This document shows positions 15,309 to 23,325 of a stretch of 52,908 nt of DNA, piece after piece. The notes under the pieces were generated by a model. That model was not told where the DNA came from. It ran no database searches and worked only from the letters and a program-made list of their open reading frames with translations. Made by a program: the position numbers and the translations under genes. Origin of the DNA: JBDRCU01 sp043821485 (GTDB lineage Bacteria > Patescibacteriota > Minisyncoccia > 2-02-FULL-40-12 > IGHO2-01-FULL-4-A); assembly GCA_043821485.1 (NCBI GenBank), contig JBDRCU010000010.1:1-52908 (forward strand), in the 5' to 3' direction. Positions within the stretch are counted from its first letter, which is position 1; each line of letters starts with the position of its first letter.

Positions 15309-15340
15309 AAACTCTAGCTCATATATGCTAGAGTTTTTTT
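15309..15340 (+). terminator. Intrinsic terminator abutting the GT2 start codon
   Basis: AAACTCTAGC (15309-15318), loop TCATATAT, GCTAGAGTTT (15327-15336) and T to 15340. The next three bases are the ATG of the glycosyltransferase. Downstream expression would depend on read-through or regulated antitermination, because I see no promoter after it. Confidence 0.8.
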
Positions 15341-16051
15341 ATGCATCTTTCTGTCATAATTCCGGCTTTTAATGAATCCAAGCGCATTGTGGAGACTTTG
15401 CATTACATTGATACTTATCTTAAGAAACAGGACTATGACTATGAGATAATACTAGTAGACGATGGTTCTGCTGATGATACGGTTGAAGTTGTTAGAAATT
15501 TGAAAATTAAGAATCTTCGCATTATTGAGAATGAGGAGAATCGTGGCAAAGGCGTTGTTGTAAAACAGGGCATGTTAGAAGCCAAAGGCGAATTAAGGCT
15601 TTTTATGGATGCGGATAACTCAACAACGATTGATCAGATAGAAGCACTCTTGCCTCATTTGGATAAAGGCTATGATGTTGTCATTGGTTCGCGCCGTGTT
15701 TATGGAGCGCAGATTGAAATTCATCAGTCATGGATTAAAGAATTTCTTGGTAAACTCGGTAATCTTTGGATTAGATTTTGGGCAGTGTCTGGTATAAATG
15801 ATACGCAGGCTGGATTTAAACTTTTTACTGCAAAGTCTGCAAATACAATATTTGAAAGAATTACTATTGATCGTTGGGGACTTGACTTTGAAGCACTTGC
15901 AATTGCACGCAAACATAAATTTAAAATTAAAGAAGCACCAATCAAATGGTCCAACGATGAACGATCTAATGTAACAACAGGAGGATATATTAAGACACTT
16001 CTTGAAGCAGTGAAAGTTTGGTGGAATCTTTTAACAGGTAAGTATAAATAA
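15341..16051 (+). CDS. GT2-family glycosyltransferase, dolichyl/polyprenyl-phosphate type
   Basis: 236 residues. The N-terminal VIIPAFNESKRI, the EIILVDDGSADDT motif (about 35-48), NRGKG and the metal-binding FMDADNST (DxD) define a GT-A fold of family GT2, closest to dolichyl-phosphate mannose/glucose synthases (DPM1/ALG5 type). The later DTQAGFKLF and DRWGLDFE segments support this. Such enzymes charge undecaprenyl phosphate with a sugar that GT-C enzymes, such as those at 46153-51653, then use outside the membrane. No transmembrane tail is present. It joins the DedA gene with a TAATATG junction. Confidence 0.9.
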   Translation: MHLSVIIPAFNESKRIVETLHYIDTYLKKQDYDYEIILVDDGSADDTVEVVRNLKIKNLRIIENEENRGKGVVVKQGMLEAKGELRLFMDADNSTTIDQIEALLPHLDKGYDVVIGSRRVYGAQIEIHQSWIKEFLGKLGNLWIRFWAVSGINDTQAGFKLFTAKSANTIFERITIDRWGLDFEALAIARKHKFKIKEAPIKWSNDERSNVTTGGYIKTLLEAVKVWWNLLTGKYK

Positions 16052-16052
16052 T

Positions 16053-16682
16053 ATGGATATTGGAATAATTGATGCAGTTGTAGATTGGGGTACTACTATG
16101 ACAGAAACCTGGGGCTATCTTGGAATTTTTATAACTCAATCACTTGAAAGCGTAATGATACCGATTCCATCTGAAGTGGTTCTGCCTTTGGGGGGATTCA
16201 TGTCTTCAATCGGAGAAATGAATTTATGGATGCTTATTCTTGTAGCAACACTAGCAAATCTTGTAGGATCCATAGTTGCATACGTGATTGGCGTCAAAGG
16301 AGGGAGGCCGATTCTTGAGCGTTACGGTAAGTATGTCTTGATAACTCATCATGAAATTGAACGCATGGAGAATCTTCTTGAACATCATGGCAGAAAAGTT
16401 GCATTTATTGCACGTCTTCTTCCAGGAATCAGAACCTTCAGCTCATTGATAATCGGAAGCGTAAGAATGCGTTTTTGGACATTTTTTTGGTATACGCTTG
16501 CAGGATCAGTAATATGGAATGGCGTACTCGCATATATCGGTTTTGCTCTTGGAGAACAATGGGAAGATATACATATATATTTCAGAAAATTTGAGATAGT
16601 TATCCTCGTATTAGTTGTGATTGCTGTAGCGTGGTTTATCATCCATCGTATAAGAATTATACGTAAGGAGGAAAATAAATGA
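16053..16682 (+). CDS. DedA-family membrane protein
   Basis: 209 residues with about five hydrophobic segments. Family motifs: an E-x-x-x-x-P-x-P-S-E stretch (SVMIPIPSEVVLPLGGF, about 30-46) and the FIARLLPGIRTF-S-I-G-S motif (about 111-127). DedA proteins include undecaprenyl-phosphate and phospholipid flippases; recycling of the lipid carrier would fit the neighbouring GT2 enzyme. The last four bases (ATGA) overlap the start of the first cysteine-rich gene, and its last codons happen to supply an AGGAGG Shine-Dalgarno site for that gene. Confidence 0.9.
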   Translation: MDIGIIDAVVDWGTTMTETWGYLGIFITQSLESVMIPIPSEVVLPLGGFMSSIGEMNLWMLILVATLANLVGSIVAYVIGVKGGRPILERYGKYVLITHHEIERMENLLEHHGRKVAFIARLLPGIRTFSSLIIGSVRMRFWTFFWYTLAGSVIWNGVLAYIGFALGEQWEDIHIYFRKFEIVILVLVVIAVAWFIIHRIRIIRKEENK

Positions 16683-18418
16683 ACCAAGAAACAAAAACTT
16701 GTCAAAACTGCAAAAACGAGTTCATCATAGAACCAGATGACTTTGGATTTTATGAAAAGATAGGAGTGCCTGTGCCAATGTTGTGTCCTGATTGCAGGTA
16801 TCAGAGGCGTATTGCAAATCGTAATGAATGGAACTTCTATCATAGGGAATGCGATTTATGTCACAAGAAGATGGTCTCAATCTATAATCCTTCATACAAA
16901 GGTCTAGTCTATTGTCAGCCGTGTTTTTGGTCAGATGATTGGGATCCCCTTGAATATGGGCGGGACTTTGATTTTTCTCGTTCGTTTTTTGAGCAGTTTA
17001 AAGAACATCGTTTCGGGATTCCAAGGATTGCTCTTGCGAATGAAGGGAGTATAAATTCTGAATACACCAACCAATCCAACAACAATAAAAATTGCTACAT
17101 GTGTGTTGCAACAAATTTGTCAGAAAATTCTATGTATGGTAACTGGATTCAAAACAGCAAAGAATGTGTTGATTGCTGGAACATGAAAGAGTGTGAAATC
17201 ATGTATGAATCTCTTGACTGCTTAAAATGTTACGGATCTGCGTTTTTGGAAACGTGTGTGAATACTCATAATTGTTATTTTGGATTTGAGTTGCATGGTT
17301 GCAATGATTGTTTTGGGTGTATCAACTTACGTAATAAATCGTATTGTTGGTTCAATGAGCAACTTACAAAGGAAGAATACAAGAAACGATTAGATGAAGT
17401 TGACTGGACGAATATTGAGATTAATAAATATAGACAGCAACTACAAAAATTGCAGAATAAACAACCAGTCAAATACTATCATGGAAATAGAATTGTTAAC
17501 TCAACAGGTGACTATATCGGTTTCAATCGAAATACTAGGAGCTCGTTTAATAGTTTTAAAAATGATAATTTAAGCTACGGACAGGATGCATGGGAGGCGC
17601 GAGACTGTAGAGATATGACAGAAACTCTTGATAATGAACTTGATTACGAAATGGAAGGGGCGGGATGGTCTTCTGGAAGCATTGTTTCTTGTAAAAACTG
17701 GTATTCTCCACGTGTATCTTACTCAGAGCTTACATTCTCCAGCTCTGACTTATTCGGTTGTGTTTCTATAAAGACGAAAAAGCATTGCATTTTTAATAAG
17801 CAATATTCCAAAGAAGAATACCTAGAGCTTAAAGATAAAATTATCAAACATATGAAGAAAACAAACGAATGGGGAGAGTTTTTTCCTATTGAAATTTCTC
17901 CATTTCCATACAATGACACTGTTGCACAAGACTATTTTCCATTGATCAAAGAAGAAGTCTTGAATAAAGGTTGGAGATGGTATGACAGACAGGACCGTGA
18001 TTACAAAATTACTAAGAGACATGATGAGATTGTAGGTACAATTGATGAAGTTACAGATGATATAGTAAATCAAGTCATAAGCTGTAAGAGTCAAGACAGT
18101 GAAGAATCAAAGAAGAGTCATATAAGCTGTGCAACTGCTTTTCGTGTAACCCCAGCAGAATTGCAATTTTATCGCAAGATGAAGTTACCCATTCCGGACA
18201 GATGTTTTCCGTGCAGATTGCGAGATCGTTTGAACCGTCGCAATCCTCGTAAACTTTATTCTCGCCAATGCGTATGTGATTATGAGATATACAAGAATAC
18301 CGCAGAACACAGTCATCACAAACAAGGGAGATGTCCCCATGAATTTGAAACATCATATGCTCCAGACAGGAAAGAAATAGTATATTGTGAGAAGTGTTAT
18401 CAGGCTGAAGTTGTATAG
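16679..18418 (+). CDS. Cysteine-rich multi-zinc-ribbon protein, paralogue 1
   Basis: 579 residues with 34 cysteines by my count; function unknown. The N-terminus (about 1-90) has two CxxC...CxxC units: CQNC with CPDC, and CDLC with CQPC. The middle (about 125-235) is a series of short cysteine/serine/asparagine-rich repeats resembling a stacked or beta-helical scaffold. An internal repeat of the form NxQxxKEEY occurs twice. A GEFFP...SPFPYN segment precedes a C-terminal ribbon (CFPC, CVC) and a conserved ending FETSYAPDRKEIVYCEKCY. No signal peptide or membrane segment. Related proteins are common in Candidate Phyla Radiation genomes. It overlaps dedA and is followed by a toxin-antitoxin pair. 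Confidence 0.85.
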   Translation: MNQETKTCQNCKNEFIIEPDDFGFYEKIGVPVPMLCPDCRYQRRIANRNEWNFYHRECDLCHKKMVSIYNPSYKGLVYCQPCFWSDDWDPLEYGRDFDFSRSFFEQFKEHRFGIPRIALANEGSINSEYTNQSNNNKNCYMCVATNLSENSMYGNWIQNSKECVDCWNMKECEIMYESLDCLKCYGSAFLETCVNTHNCYFGFELHGCNDCFGCINLRNKSYCWFNEQLTKEEYKKRLDEVDWTNIEINKYRQQLQKLQNKQPVKYYHGNRIVNSTGDYIGFNRNTRSSFNSFKNDNLSYGQDAWEARDCRDMTETLDNELDYEMEGAGWSSGSIVSCKNWYSPRVSYSELTFSSSDLFGCVSIKTKKHCIFNKQYSKEEYLELKDKIIKHMKKTNEWGEFFPIEISPFPYNDTVAQDYFPLIKEEVLNKGWRWYDRQDRDYKITKRHDEIVGTIDEVTDDIVNQVISCKSQDSEESKKSHISCATAFRVTPAELQFYRKMKLPIPDRCFPCRLRDRLNRRNPRKLYSRQCVCDYEIYKNTAEHSHHKQGRCPHEFETSYAPDRKEIVYCEKCYQAEVV

Positions 18419-18424
18419 TGGTCA

Positions 18425-18453
18425 TTGACATGGTGATACACTTTTGATACACT
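18425..18453 (+). promoter_or_regulatory. Promoter of the toxin-antitoxin pair
   Basis: TTGACA (18425-18430), 17-bp spacer, TACACT (18448-18453). Start near 18460 gives a leader of about 30 nt. The unit therefore has its own promoter despite lying between two paralogous genes. Confidence 0.75.
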
Positions 18454-18490
18454 AAAAATGTAGTTAATAGTACGATAATTTGTTTTTAAT

Positions 18491-18712
18491 ATGCCTACAC
18501 TCAAAAGACGATTGAATATTTCACTTCCGAACTATCTCGATACGGCTATAAGATATCTGGCGAAGAGAGATCAGGTTCCTCAAGCAACCAAAGCAACTGA
18601 TTTGCTCGAACTTGCGCTTGAAATTGAAGAAGACGGAGTCTGGGATAAAATTGCAAGAAAACGCGACACCAAGGATGCCAAGTACATAGGACATGACAAG
18701 ACATGGTCATGA
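18491..18712 (+). CDS. Antitoxin of RelE/ParE-type pair, ribbon-helix-helix-like
   Basis: 73 residues. The start (LKRRLNISLPNYLDTAIRYL) fits a ribbon-helix-helix DNA-binding beta strand plus helix, followed by a helix (ATKATDLLELALEIEED) and a polar C-terminal tail of the kind that wraps the toxin. It precedes and overlaps the toxin gene by the ATGA at 18709-18712. Such antitoxins normally repress their own promoter. Confidence 0.8.
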   Translation: MPTLKRRLNISLPNYLDTAIRYLAKRDQVPQATKATDLLELALEIEEDGVWDKIARKRDTKDAKYIGHDKTWS

Positions 18713-18984
18713 GTTTTGATATCCTCTATCACGAATTAGTAAAAAAAGAAGATATACCAAAACTCTCCAAGCGAATGCGAGAGCGTATTCGTGGCGCAAT
18801 AGAAGATAAGTTGTATACGCATCCGGAAATATTCGGCAAGCCATTAAGAAAATCCCGCCATCCTTACAGAAAACTCCGCGTAGGAGATTACAGGGTTATT
18901 TTTAAAATGGAAAAAAGCATTGTTAAGGTGTTAATAATAGAGCACAGATCCGTGGTTTACAAACACCTTAAATTAAGGATATGA
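18709..18984 (+). CDS. RelE/ParE-family toxin
   Basis: 91 residues starting at the ATG that overlaps the antitoxin stop (an ATG six bases earlier, at 18703, is also possible). The helical start, a PLRKSRHPYRKLRVGDYRV-F segment and the C-terminal VLIIEHRSVVYK match the RelE/ParE fold, where the L-R-x-G-x-Y-R-x-x-F motif is characteristic. RelE members cut mRNA at the ribosome; ParE members poison gyrase. The sequence alone does not separate the two well, although the conserved basic residues (R, K) favour a RelE-like nuclease. Confidence 0.85.
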   Translation: MSFDILYHELVKKEDIPKLSKRMRERIRGAIEDKLYTHPEIFGKPLRKSRHPYRKLRVGDYRVIFKMEKSIVKVLIIEHRSVVYKHLKLRI

Positions 18985-19003
18985 TTTAATAAATAAAGCA
19001 AGT

Positions 19004-20767
19004 ATGACACAACCAGAAACAAAAACCTGTCAAAACTGCAAGAAAGACTTCATAATCGAGGCAGAGGATTTTAATTTCTATGAGAAAATGCAGGTTCCGC
19101 CTCCTACATTTTGTTGGAAGTGTAGATATCAGAGGAGACTTTCATATCGTAATGAGCGTAAACCTTTTTGGGCTATAAGTGCAAAATCAGGTAAGCGTAT
19201 TATGTCTATTTTCCCACCTGAAGCTGGTATGACAGTGTATGATGAAAAGGAATGGCGTTCTGATGATTGGGAGGCATTGGATTATGGAATGGAATATGAT
19301 TTCTCTAGACCCTTTTTTGAACAATTTCATGAATTAGCAAAAAAGGTTCCACGAAATGGACCTCACACGGAAGATAATGTAAATTGTGAATTTTTGATAA
19401 ATTCTGGCTGGGGTAAGAATAACTATCTTGTATGTAATTCAACTGGAGCTGAAGATTCTGCGTACGGCAATGCGATGGATTGGTGTAAATTTTGTTTTGA
19501 TGGTTCACATATTACTAAATGTGAGCGTAGTTATGGATCGTTTTGGGCGTGGAATTGTTACCATGTCCATTTTTCAACACGATCAGCTGATAATGTATCG
19601 TCCTGGTTTTTGTTTGGATGCAAGGGTATGGTCAATTGTTTTGGTTGCGTGAACATGACTAATAAAAGTCACTACATTTACAATAAGCCTTATTCAAAAG
19701 AGGAATATGAAACCAAAATTAAAGATATGCAACTTAATACTTGGTCAGGATTATTAAAGGCAAAAAAAGAAGCTATTGCATTTGCAAAGAAATTTCCTTA
19801 TGCATATCTGAATGGACTTTTTAATACTGATGTCACAGGTGAATACGTAAGCGAATCAAGTAATGTACATTATGGATATTTAGTACGTGGAGGTAGAGAT
19901 TTGAAATATGTTCAATACTTACAGGTTCCGGGTAGTGAAGATTCATATGATCTTACTATTTGGGGTGAAAAGAATGTTCGTGCATATGAAAATTCAACAT
20001 CTGGTTTGGGTGTCTCGAATTCAAAATTTTTGGAAGGATGCTGGTCAGAAATTTTAGACTCTGAGTACTGTATTGCTTGCAGAGGCATTACGAGTTGTTT
20101 CGGAAGCGTGGGTCTTAGACATAAGCAATATTGTATTTTGAATAAACAATATTCAAAAGAAGAATACTTGCTGCTTAGAAAGAAAATTATTCAGCATATG
20201 AATGATATGCCATTTGTAGATAAGAGAGGTAGGATATATAAATATGGGGAATTCTTTCCAATGGAACACTCGCCAGTTCCATATAACATTTCTTTGGTAA
20301 ATGAACATTTTCCTTTGACTAAGGAGCAAGCATTAGAACAAGGATACGATTGGTATGAACCGGCAAAGAAAGAATACAAAGCAACTATAACTGCTAACGA
20401 TATTCCTGATGCAATTGAGGATATGAAAGATTCAATACTCAAAGAGATAATTGAATGCATGGATTGTAAGCAGGTATATCGTATTCTTGAAATAGAATTT
20501 GCTTTTTTGCGCAGTGAAAAAATTCCAATACCACGTACATGCATTGATTGCAGGCATAACGAACGTATTTCACAACGGGCTAAGGCATTTTTGTATCATC
20601 GTAAATGTAATTGTAATGGTACTAAATCAAGAGATGGTATTTATTCGAACTTCGGAATCCATAAACACGGAAACGATCCATGTTCAAATGAATTTGAAAC
20701 TGCTTATGCGCCTGATGACGATAGGATTGTTTATTGTTTAGATTGTTTTTATCGAGAAGTGGATTAA
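19004..20767 (+). CDS. Cysteine-rich multi-zinc-ribbon protein, paralogue 2
   Basis: 587 residues, 27 cysteines by my count, collinear with the proteins at 16679 and 20774. It keeps the first N-terminal ribbon (CQNC, CWKC) and the C-terminal set (CIDC, CNC, CLDC), but the second N-terminal ribbon is lost: the positions of CDLC and CQPC are replaced by residues without cysteine (SAKS, DEKE). The NKPYSKEEY and NKQYSKEEY repeats and GEFFPMEHSPVPYN are conserved. Function unknown; likely a scaffold or nucleic-acid/metal-binding protein of the cytoplasm. The promoter is not obvious, and the toxin-antitoxin unit lies directly upstream. Confidence 0.85.
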   Translation: MTQPETKTCQNCKKDFIIEAEDFNFYEKMQVPPPTFCWKCRYQRRLSYRNERKPFWAISAKSGKRIMSIFPPEAGMTVYDEKEWRSDDWEALDYGMEYDFSRPFFEQFHELAKKVPRNGPHTEDNVNCEFLINSGWGKNNYLVCNSTGAEDSAYGNAMDWCKFCFDGSHITKCERSYGSFWAWNCYHVHFSTRSADNVSSWFLFGCKGMVNCFGCVNMTNKSHYIYNKPYSKEEYETKIKDMQLNTWSGLLKAKKEAIAFAKKFPYAYLNGLFNTDVTGEYVSESSNVHYGYLVRGGRDLKYVQYLQVPGSEDSYDLTIWGEKNVRAYENSTSGLGVSNSKFLEGCWSEILDSEYCIACRGITSCFGSVGLRHKQYCILNKQYSKEEYLLLRKKIIQHMNDMPFVDKRGRIYKYGEFFPMEHSPVPYNISLVNEHFPLTKEQALEQGYDWYEPAKKEYKATITANDIPDAIEDMKDSILKEIIECMDCKQVYRILEIEFAFLRSEKIPIPRTCIDCRHNERISQRAKAFLYHRKCNCNGTKSRDGIYSNFGIHKHGNDPCSNEFETAYAPDDDRIVYCLDCFYREVD

Positions 20768-20773
20768 ATATTT

Positions 20774-22534
20774 ATGCAACCAGAAACAAAAACTTGCCAA
20801 AACTGTAAAAACCAGTTCACAATAGAACCTGATGACTTTGGATTCTATGAAAAGATTGGTGTGCCTGCGCCAATGTTTTGTCGTCTTTGTCGTTTACAGC
20901 GTCGGATGATGTGGCGCAATGAACGTACTTTCTATAAACGTATATGTGATTTGTGTAAGAAAAATATTATCTCTACGTACAATGAGGATGTTCCGTTCCC
21001 TGTTTATTGTCAGAAGTGCTGGTGGGGAGATGAATGGGACCCTAAATCATATGGTCGTGATTTTGATTTTTCTCGATCGTTTTTTGAGCAATATCAAGAG
21101 CTTCTTGATTCTACGCCTGCTTTGTCAATAATGAATGATAATGAAATAGCTAGTGTAAATTCGGAATATGCTTATGACTTTGCCTTTGCAAAAAATTGTT
21201 ATCTTACGGCTGCAGGATGGTATTCGGAATATATTTTTTATTCATACTATACATGCTATGACAAAGAAATTTTGGATAGTTATATGATATTAAATTCAGA
21301 ACTTTGTTATGAATGCGTTGATGCTGAGCGCGATTCGCGCTGTAAGTATTGTATTCAATGTTTTGATTGTATGGATTGCATATTCAGCTTCGATCTTAGA
21401 GGATGCAATGATTGTATTTTAAGCGTTAATTTGAGGAATAAGAGTTATTGCATATTGAATAAACAATATACAAAAGAGGAATATGAAATTAAGAAAAAGG
21501 AGATGCAATTTAATAGAAGAGATAAAGTAGAAGAGTATAAAAAGCAATTTAATGAACTTATTTTAAAATATCCTCGAAAATACGCATTAATACTCAAGTC
21601 AGTTAACAGTACGGGACATGTAATTGAAAATTCAAAAAATGCCAAAATGTGTTTTGGTGTCGGTGATATAGAAAATTCTAAATATTTGATGAGTGTAGAT
21701 GGGGCCAAAGATTGTTATGATGTAGGAAATACCGGTCAGTCGGAGCTGTCTTATGAAAGTGTTACCCCTGATCAGGCGAATAGGGATATTTTTACAATAT
21801 ATTGTTGGAAATGTACAAATGCATATTATTCTAATAACTGTCATTCATGTCAAAATATATTTGGATGTTCGAATATGAAGAGTTCTCAATATTGTATATT
21901 GAATAAACAATATTCAAAAGATGAATACGATAATATGACTAAACGTATAATTAGTCACATGGAAGAAACTGGAGAGTATGGTGAATTCTTTCCTGCTGAT
22001 TTAAGCCCATATGCATACAATGAGACACAGGCACATGAATATTTCCCGCTGGATAAGGAACAGGCTGTTGAGGAAGGCTATAGATGGAGAGATAAGATAA
22101 AAAAAGATTACAAGATTACCATAGAACCAAAAGATGTACCGTTTACTATTTCAGAGATATCAGAAAATATAACAGAAGAAGTGATTGGATGTGAGCATGA
22201 AGGAAAGTGTAATGAGAAATGTACGGTAGCATTTAAGATTCATCCTTATGAATACCAATTCTATAAGAAGATGAACGTTCCTTTGCCAGTACTTTGTCCT
22301 AATTGCCGTTTTTATAAAAGAATCGAACTTTATCGTAACCCACCGAAACTTTGGCGTCGCAAGTGTCAATGTGCAGGGCAGACATCAGGCAATGAATTGT
22401 ATAAAAACACAGCATTGCAACATCAATCGCATTCGCCAGACCAGCATTGTTCGGAAGAATTTGAAACGAGCTACTCACCAGACAGAAAAGAAATAGTCTA
22501 TTGCGAGAAATGTTATCAGGCTGAAGTGGTTTAG
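20774..22534 (+). CDS. Cysteine-rich multi-zinc-ribbon protein, paralogue 3
   Basis: 586 residues, 38 cysteines by my count, the most of the three. Both N-terminal ribbons are intact (CQNC/CRLC, CDLC/CQKC). The centre has a dense run of cysteine pairs (CKYC, CFDC, CMDC, CNDC), and the C-terminal ribbons (CPNC, CQC, CEKC) with the FETSYSPDRKEIVYCEKCY ending are nearly identical to paralogue 1. The 5' end (about 20 codons) is very similar to paralogue 1 at DNA level, consistent with tandem duplication. It starts six bases after paralogue 2. Confidence 0.85.
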   Translation: MQPETKTCQNCKNQFTIEPDDFGFYEKIGVPAPMFCRLCRLQRRMMWRNERTFYKRICDLCKKNIISTYNEDVPFPVYCQKCWWGDEWDPKSYGRDFDFSRSFFEQYQELLDSTPALSIMNDNEIASVNSEYAYDFAFAKNCYLTAAGWYSEYIFYSYYTCYDKEILDSYMILNSELCYECVDAERDSRCKYCIQCFDCMDCIFSFDLRGCNDCILSVNLRNKSYCILNKQYTKEEYEIKKKEMQFNRRDKVEEYKKQFNELILKYPRKYALILKSVNSTGHVIENSKNAKMCFGVGDIENSKYLMSVDGAKDCYDVGNTGQSELSYESVTPDQANRDIFTIYCWKCTNAYYSNNCHSCQNIFGCSNMKSSQYCILNKQYSKDEYDNMTKRIISHMEETGEYGEFFPADLSPYAYNETQAHEYFPLDKEQAVEEGYRWRDKIKKDYKITIEPKDVPFTISEISENITEEVIGCEHEGKCNEKCTVAFKIHPYEYQFYKKMNVPLPVLCPNCRFYKRIELYRNPPKLWRRKCQCAGQTSGNELYKNTALQHQSHSPDQHCSEEFETSYSPDRKEIVYCEKCYQAEVV

Positions 22535-22539
22535 AGATA

Positions 22540-22548
22540 TGGTATACT
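22540..22548 (+). promoter_or_regulatory. Extended -10 promoter of tpiA
   Basis: TGG followed by TATACT (22543-22548), ending 6 nt before the tpiA ATG; no good -35 is visible, as is usual for extended -10 promoters. The transcript would be leaderless. Confidence 0.55.
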
Positions 22549-22554
22549 ATTGAT

Positions 22555-23325
22555 ATGGGAAAGATCATAATAGCTAATTGGAAGGCTAATCTTGGGAGTC
22601 TGGACGAGGCTCGTGGGCTATTTGAGGCTGAGAATAAGGCCTCGGGGGAGTATCCAAGCGTTGAGACTGTAATATGTCCTCCTTTCGTATTTATAGAGGA
22701 ATTGTCTGGGATGGCCGTGGATACTGGTTTGGCTGTTCTAGGGGCGCAGGATGTATCTCAGGAGGCTTCAGGGCCTCATACAGGAGAGGTAACGGTAGAG
22801 ATGCTTAAGGGTTTTGGCGTTAAATACGTTCTTGTCGGACATTCTGATAGACGGAGCCTTGGGGATACAGATGAGGTGATTAATAAGAAGATTAAGCTTT
22901 TGATTGAGGCAGATATTACTCCAGTGCTTCTGGTTGGCGAAGAAGAGAAAAATGATGCCATAAGCCAAGATACTCTTGTTGATCAATTATCCCGTGGATT
23001 GGAGGGTCTTGCTAAGGAGCAAGTAAAAAAAGTGATTTTGACGTATGAGCCTGTCTGGGCAATTAGTACCAGTAAAGATGCTGAAGCAGATACTTCGGAA
23101 GGTGCAGTAAGTGCAATTAAGATGATGCAGGATATTTTAGTTAAACTTTTTAATTTTGATTTAGATGATATGCCAAAGATTCTTTACGGAGGCAGTGTTA
23201 AAGAAACTAACGTTGGAGATTTTATGGCGAAGTCTGAAATTGCCGGTGCAGTTGTGGGTGGAGCAAGTTTGCGTCCGGAAGAATTTAAAAATATATTAAA
23301 GATTACAAATGAAAACTCTAGCTGA
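22555..23325 (+). CDS. tpiA: Triosephosphate isomerase
   Basis: 256 residues; interconverts dihydroxyacetone phosphate and glyceraldehyde 3-phosphate. Catalytic K10 (ANWKAN), H96 (VGHSDRR) and E166 (YEPVWAIST) are present, as are GAQDVS and the phosphate-binding GGS and GGASL segments. The residue after GHS is aspartate (98), where nearly all family members have glutamate (GHSERR). It overlaps pgk by 17 nt, giving a two-gene glycolytic unit with its own leaderless-type promoter. Confidence 0.96.
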   Translation: MGKIIIANWKANLGSLDEARGLFEAENKASGEYPSVETVICPPFVFIEELSGMAVDTGLAVLGAQDVSQEASGPHTGEVTVEMLKGFGVKYVLVGHSDRRSLGDTDEVINKKIKLLIEADITPVLLVGEEEKNDAISQDTLVDQLSRGLEGLAKEQVKKVILTYEPVWAISTSKDAEADTSEGAVSAIKMMQDILVKLFNFDLDDMPKILYGGSVKETNVGDFMAKSEIAGAVVGGASLRPEEFKNILKITNENSS

